From positions 1 to 15,622 of the forward strand of contig JARBUQ010000059.1 in NCBI GenBank assembly GCA_029239545.1: 15,622 bases of DNA. Direction: 5' to 3'. A program made the position numbers and the translations under genes. How positions within the stretch are numbered: position 1 is the stretch's first letter; each line of letters begins with the position of its first letter. The notes beneath the pieces were generated by a model, which was not told the DNA's origin, searched no databases, and saw only the letters and a program-made list of their open reading frames with translations. Source of the DNA: Paenibacillus sp. (lineage in GTDB: Bacteria; Bacillota; Bacilli; Paenibacillales; NBRC-103111). Shown in pieces: positions 13,269 through 15,622 of the stretch.

Positions 13269-14515
13269 CCCGTTCGCCTTCCCTTTCCCAGCCATAACCT
13301 GATATTCCCGTACCATCTTCGCGCAGGTGACGTATGAACAGGGATAGGCTTCCTATTAAGCTGATGATAGCGTATTAAAGTAGAGGCGATCCGACTAAGC
13401 TCCTTTTTTACCGGATGGCGCCCAAGCAGAAGCTCCAGCAGCTTTCCTTGATTCATCGATTCTACAACGGCTGAGTGCCGATGTACTTGACCTAATACGT
13501 TCATGGACGTCTCGCGACGTATGTCCTTGAGCCCTAGACCTGCGGTCCCGCCAATCTTATCAGCTTGCGTTACGATCAGATCAAACCCGCCAGGCGTCAT
13601 CCCAAACGATTGACTCAAATTATGGAGCCATCGATTCGTATCCTCCTGAAAATGAGCCAGTTCTCGTGTCGTCACCAAGTATTTGCTGTCTGCCTCCAGC
13701 AGCCCGCCCAAAGTACCTGCATTATCCCAATATGCGCTAACCTCCACTACACATACTTCAAAGGTCGACAGTGCCACTTTCAAAAGATGTGCCACATCCT
13801 CGGGCCTATAATATTCCGCTTGCTCCCTCAGCATATTGCCGTAGAGCACATGCAAGTTAGGTACACCACGCAGCGTCTCGCTCGTTTGCAGCAGCTTTTC
13901 CCGGGTCAAGCTCTGAGAGCGGAGTTCAGCTCGCAGCTGATCGAGCGTATACGCGGGTCTTTCATTACCGAGATACCTATGCAGCTTAGAGCTCTTAAGA
14001 TTCAGGCAAATATATCCGATCCGGTGTGTCGTCTCACGAGCGAGTTCAACTGCTGCCCCAAAAGAGACTAGTGTAGTGCCAATATTCGGTGTTGAACCAA
14101 TGAATACCATGAGCTTGGAGCAGGTTTCGCGAGTCAATGCCGGACTGCCGCTCACGTGCTCATGCAGCTGCTGAATAATCATTTCTTTCGTTCGATGCGG
14201 AGATATCCAGAAGTACCCTTTTGCCAGACAAGTCTTCATCCAACGCTCATTAAGAAACCGGTCATGTCGATCACTGAGCAGAACTGAGATCTGAATATCA
14301 GGCTGTCTTTCACGCAAGCTCTCTGTATAATCACAAAATGCGGCGAAATCGAAATAACGGTCTGATAATACTGCATGTCGAATCGTCTGCCGATCCAAGG
14401 CTGAAAGCAGCTCGCTGGGCTCAGTGAATACACAATAATAGGGTTCACCTTCCCCTTTTCCAGTTGACAGCCAGCGATGATTCAAATCTTCGTCCGCAGA
14501 TAACAGCACCAACAT
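13256..14515 (-). CDS. cpaE: CpaE/TadZ-like pilus localisation protein with degenerate P-loop
   Basis: A 419-residue protein with the TadZ/CpaE layout: an atypical receiver-like N-terminal domain (about 1-120, 'MLVLLSADED' first strand) and a MinD/ParA-like domain (about 133-385). Where a MinD-type Walker A (KGGxGKT) is expected the sequence reads GSTPNIGTT (140-148). Both lysines are gone, so normal ATP hydrolysis is doubtful; atypical Walker A boxes are known in part of the TadZ family. It probably positions the assembly machine at the membrane or pole. GGAGGTG lies 9 nt before the ATG. The end overlaps the split ATPase gene by 13 nt or more. Confidence 0.82.
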   Translation of the reverse strand: MLVLLSADEDLNHRWLSTGKGEGEPYYCVFTEPSELLSALDRQTIRHAVLSDRYFDFAAFCDYTESLRERQPDIQISVLLSDRHDRFLNERWMKTCLAKGYFWISPHRTKEMIIQQLHEHVSGSPALTRETCSKLMVFIGSTPNIGTTLVSFGAAVELARETTHRIGYICLNLKSSKLHRYLGNERPAYTLDQLRAELRSQSLTREKLLQTSETLRGVPNLHVLYGNMLREQAEYYRPEDVAHLLKVALSTFEVCVVEVSAYWDNAGTLGGLLEADSKYLVTTRELAHFQEDTNRWLHNLSQSFGMTPGGFDLIVTQADKIGGTAGLGLKDIRRETSMNVLGQVHRHSAVVESMNQGKLLELLLGRHPVKKELSRIASTLIRYHQLNRKPIPVHTSPARRWYGNIRLWLGKGRRTGWEA

Positions 14516-14582
14516 CTTACAAACACCTCCTTAACTGTCTTGATACAGACGTAGCTCACAATCATTCCTGCTTTTTCCCGCT

Positions 14583-14598
14583 ACAGCCTTAAGGCTGT
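14583..14598. repeat. Perfect 16-bp palindrome over the cpaB-like stop codon
   Basis: ACAGCCTTAAGGCTGT; the central TTAA contains the TAA stop of the CpaB-like gene. In mRNA it would make a 6-bp stem with a UUAA loop just before the 73-nt gap to the cpaE-like gene. There is no T run, so it is not a terminator. Confidence 0.5.
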
Positions 14599-15317
14599 TG
14601 CTCGACACCATCCCCTTTGATATATGACCCGGTCAGTGCGATGACCAGCTTCGCCTTCTTGGTCTTGCATATCCTATCTATGGTCAGCCATTCCTCCTGC
14701 GTCAGATTTAAGTTAATTTGATCAATTGTCCCGTTCGCTTCCCGTCTGGAAGCATACATCTTCTCCGCGTCGGAGCTGATTCTGGACAACAGATTTGGAT
14801 TCTTCGGATTATCCACCTCCACATTCGTTGACGATTTCACGGATGCAACCCGGATGCCATGCTCGAACAATTTGCGTGACTCACCATCTCCGCCAGATAC
14901 GTAGAGCTCGACCTGATCCCCTGCCCGAACTCCATTGGACAAGGACAAAATATAATCCTTCGGAATCTGAAATGTCGATTGAGAATCATTGGGCAGAAGA
15001 TGGAAACGATCTACCTTCCACAAAAGTATCGGTTCAGATGTGCCAAGCGGAATGACGGCTTCCTTCCCAATTACGGAGCCAATCTCAGTTGCCAGATTGT
15101 CCTTGGTTCTGTATACAGCACCTAGAGCAATCGGCATAGATTCTACCATGTCTGCCGTGATCATTGTCCCTGCTGGAATAAAATCTCTAGGCACGATCAC
15201 GCTGATCGTCTGCTGCAGTTCCACCTGCTTCAGCTGAAGGACATAAACACCGTATACCAGCGCTCCAGAAAGCAAGGCCGCCGTCATGCTGATCAGCAGG
15301 CTTCTCCTGCGATTCAT
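14589..15317 (-). CDS. cpaB: CpaB/RcpC-like SAF-domain protein
   Basis: A 242-residue protein: a basic N-terminus (MNRRRS), one TM segment (about 7-27) and then a SAF domain (about 38-100, 'IVPRDFIPAGTMITADMVES' and 'IGKEAVIPLGTSEPIL'), followed by the RcpC-type region ('NGVRAGDQVELYVSG'). In diderm Tad systems CpaB/RcpC works with the outer-membrane secretin; in this Gram-positive it more likely shapes the wall-side part of the machine. The frame is open to 15470, but the ATG at 15317 is certain: AAGGAGGTGA sits 5 nt before it and the upstream frame crosses a promoter and leader. It is the first gene of the operon. Confidence 0.85.
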   Translation of the reverse strand: MNRRRSLLISMTAALLSGALVYGVYVLQLKQVELQQTISVIVPRDFIPAGTMITADMVESMPIALGAVYRTKDNLATEIGSVIGKEAVIPLGTSEPILLWKVDRFHLLPNDSQSTFQIPKDYILSLSNGVRAGDQVELYVSGGDGESRKLFEHGIRVASVKSSTNVEVDNPKNPNLLSRISSDAEKMYASRREANGTIDQINLNLTQEEWLTIDRICKTKKAKLVIALTGSYIKGDGVEQQP

Positions 15318-15331
15318 TCCGCTCACCTCCT

Positions 15332-15399
15332 TAAATGTTGAAACAACAATAGGACGCAACTTACGGGATAAGTCCCGAAAGTTTGCGTCCTTCGCAAAC
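15332..15399 (-). promoter_or_regulatory. Tad-operon 5' leader with two mutually exclusive hairpins
   Basis: On the minus strand GTTTGCG (15393-15399) can pair with CGCAAAC (15381-15387), a 7-bp stem with the loop AAGGA. The same CGCAAAC is also the 5' arm of a larger hairpin (15352-15390): GGACGCAA(A)CTT with AAGTTGCGTCC, and inside it CGGGA with TCCCG. Only one of the two can form at once. A small TGTTG/CAACA stem follows just before the Shine-Dalgarno. This looks like an attenuator or switch-type leader; no known riboswitch class is recognised and no strong T run follows. Confidence 0.5.
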
Positions 15400-15425
15400 A
15401 ACCTTTTATATATGATTACTTTATT

Positions 15426-15454
15426 AATATACCATATATGTTTTATATTGTAAA
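15426..15454 (-). promoter_or_regulatory. Sigma-A promoter of the Tad-like operon
   Basis: TTTACA (15449-15454), a 17-nt spacer ending in TGG, and TATATT (15426-15431) on the minus strand. Both boxes match 5/6 and the TGn extended -10 is present. The start site falls near 15419, giving a leader of about 100 nt before the cpaB-like ATG. Confidence 0.75.
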
Positions 15455-15483
15455 ATACTTTTTGTGACATAATTCCCTAGCTT

Positions 15484-15622
15484 TCATTGCTGTCGATGCA
15501 CCTGCAGCAATCGCAGCACTGACCCGATGATTTTGACCGGCACGTCTACAGCTTTTATGACACCATTCATATAGGTAACTTGGAAATGTATAAGTAACAA
15601 CCCCTCTTCCAAACCTTCAGCT
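15484..15622 (-). CDS. C-terminal end of an unidentified protein (partial)
   Basis: The minus strand is open from the window edge to TGA at 15484-15486, giving the last 45 residues of a protein ('YMNGVIKAVDVPVKIIGSVL' followed by a short polar end). The composition is that of a normal coding region, with alternating beta and helix. It is not recognised. It ends 30 bp before the Tad-operon promoter, with no terminator visible, so some read-through into the operon is possible. Too little is present to name it. Confidence 0.45.
   Translation of the reverse strand, partial: AEGLEEGLLLIHFQVTYMNGVIKAVDVPVKIIGSVLRLLQVHRQQ

Noticed and set aside
14236..14448. 70-codon minus-strand frame inside the cpaE-like gene
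   Set aside because: A shadow frame in a gene with clear TadZ architecture; no ribosome site or domain.
15352..15390. Intrinsic terminator in the Tad leader
   Set aside because: The hairpin is strong, but no run of T follows in either direction, and the first gene starts only 35 bp further on.
15352..15399. c-di-GMP-I (GEMM) riboswitch, because of GGACGCAAAC
   Set aside because: The tetraloop hairpin before the motif and the GGGUUGCC-type 3' part are missing; the 3' arm instead pairs back to the motif.

Overview
The window looks like chromosomal DNA of a low-to-mid-GC Gram-positive from the Paenibacillus group. Evidence for this is the complete Bacillus-type sigY-yxlCDEFG operon, the Shine-Dalgarno sites close to AGGAGG, several TTG/GTG starts, an IDEAL-type small protein, and a Tad-type machinery without outer-membrane parts. 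No rRNA, tRNA, insertion sequence or CRISPR array was seen. The genus is an inference from gene content, not from a marker gene.

Layout. (1) 23-2551, minus strand: an AraC-family regulator, an HMGL-like (DRE-TIM) aldolase-domain enzyme with its own sigma-A promoter and terminator, and a small IDEAL-like protein with its own terminator. (2) 2867-5937, minus strand: six tightly overlapping genes in the order sigY, yxlC, yxlD, yxlE, yxlF, yxlG. They encode an ECF sigma factor, three small membrane proteins expected to hold it in check, and an ABC transporter. An ECF-type promoter lies upstream and a long-loop terminator downstream. (3) 6202-8426: a divergent pair, an M24 Xaa-Pro peptidase (minus, with a GC-rich core) and an SMP-30/gluconolactonase-like protein (plus). 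(4) 8474-15317, minus strand: a Tad/Flp-type assembly operon. In transcription order it holds a CpaB-like SAF protein, a CpaE/TadZ-like protein, a CpaF/TadA-like ATPase split into two reading frames, TadB-like and TadC-like membrane proteins, two very small single-TM proteins (48-49 aa), and two larger proteins with N-terminal TM segments. (5) 15484-15622: the C-terminal end of an unidentified gene.

The Tad-like operon is the most unusual part. Its ATPase is split by an overlapping stop/start. The piece that normally joins the N-terminal domain to the ATPase core appears to be missing. The CpaE-like protein has lost the lysines of its P-loop. No classical Flp pilin with a G/xxxxEY site is visible; instead there are tiny membrane proteins with very short N-termini. 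The 5' leader of the first gene can fold into two mutually exclusive hairpins behind a good extended -10 promoter, which suggests RNA-level control. Either this is a divergent, reduced Tad system or an operon beginning to decay.
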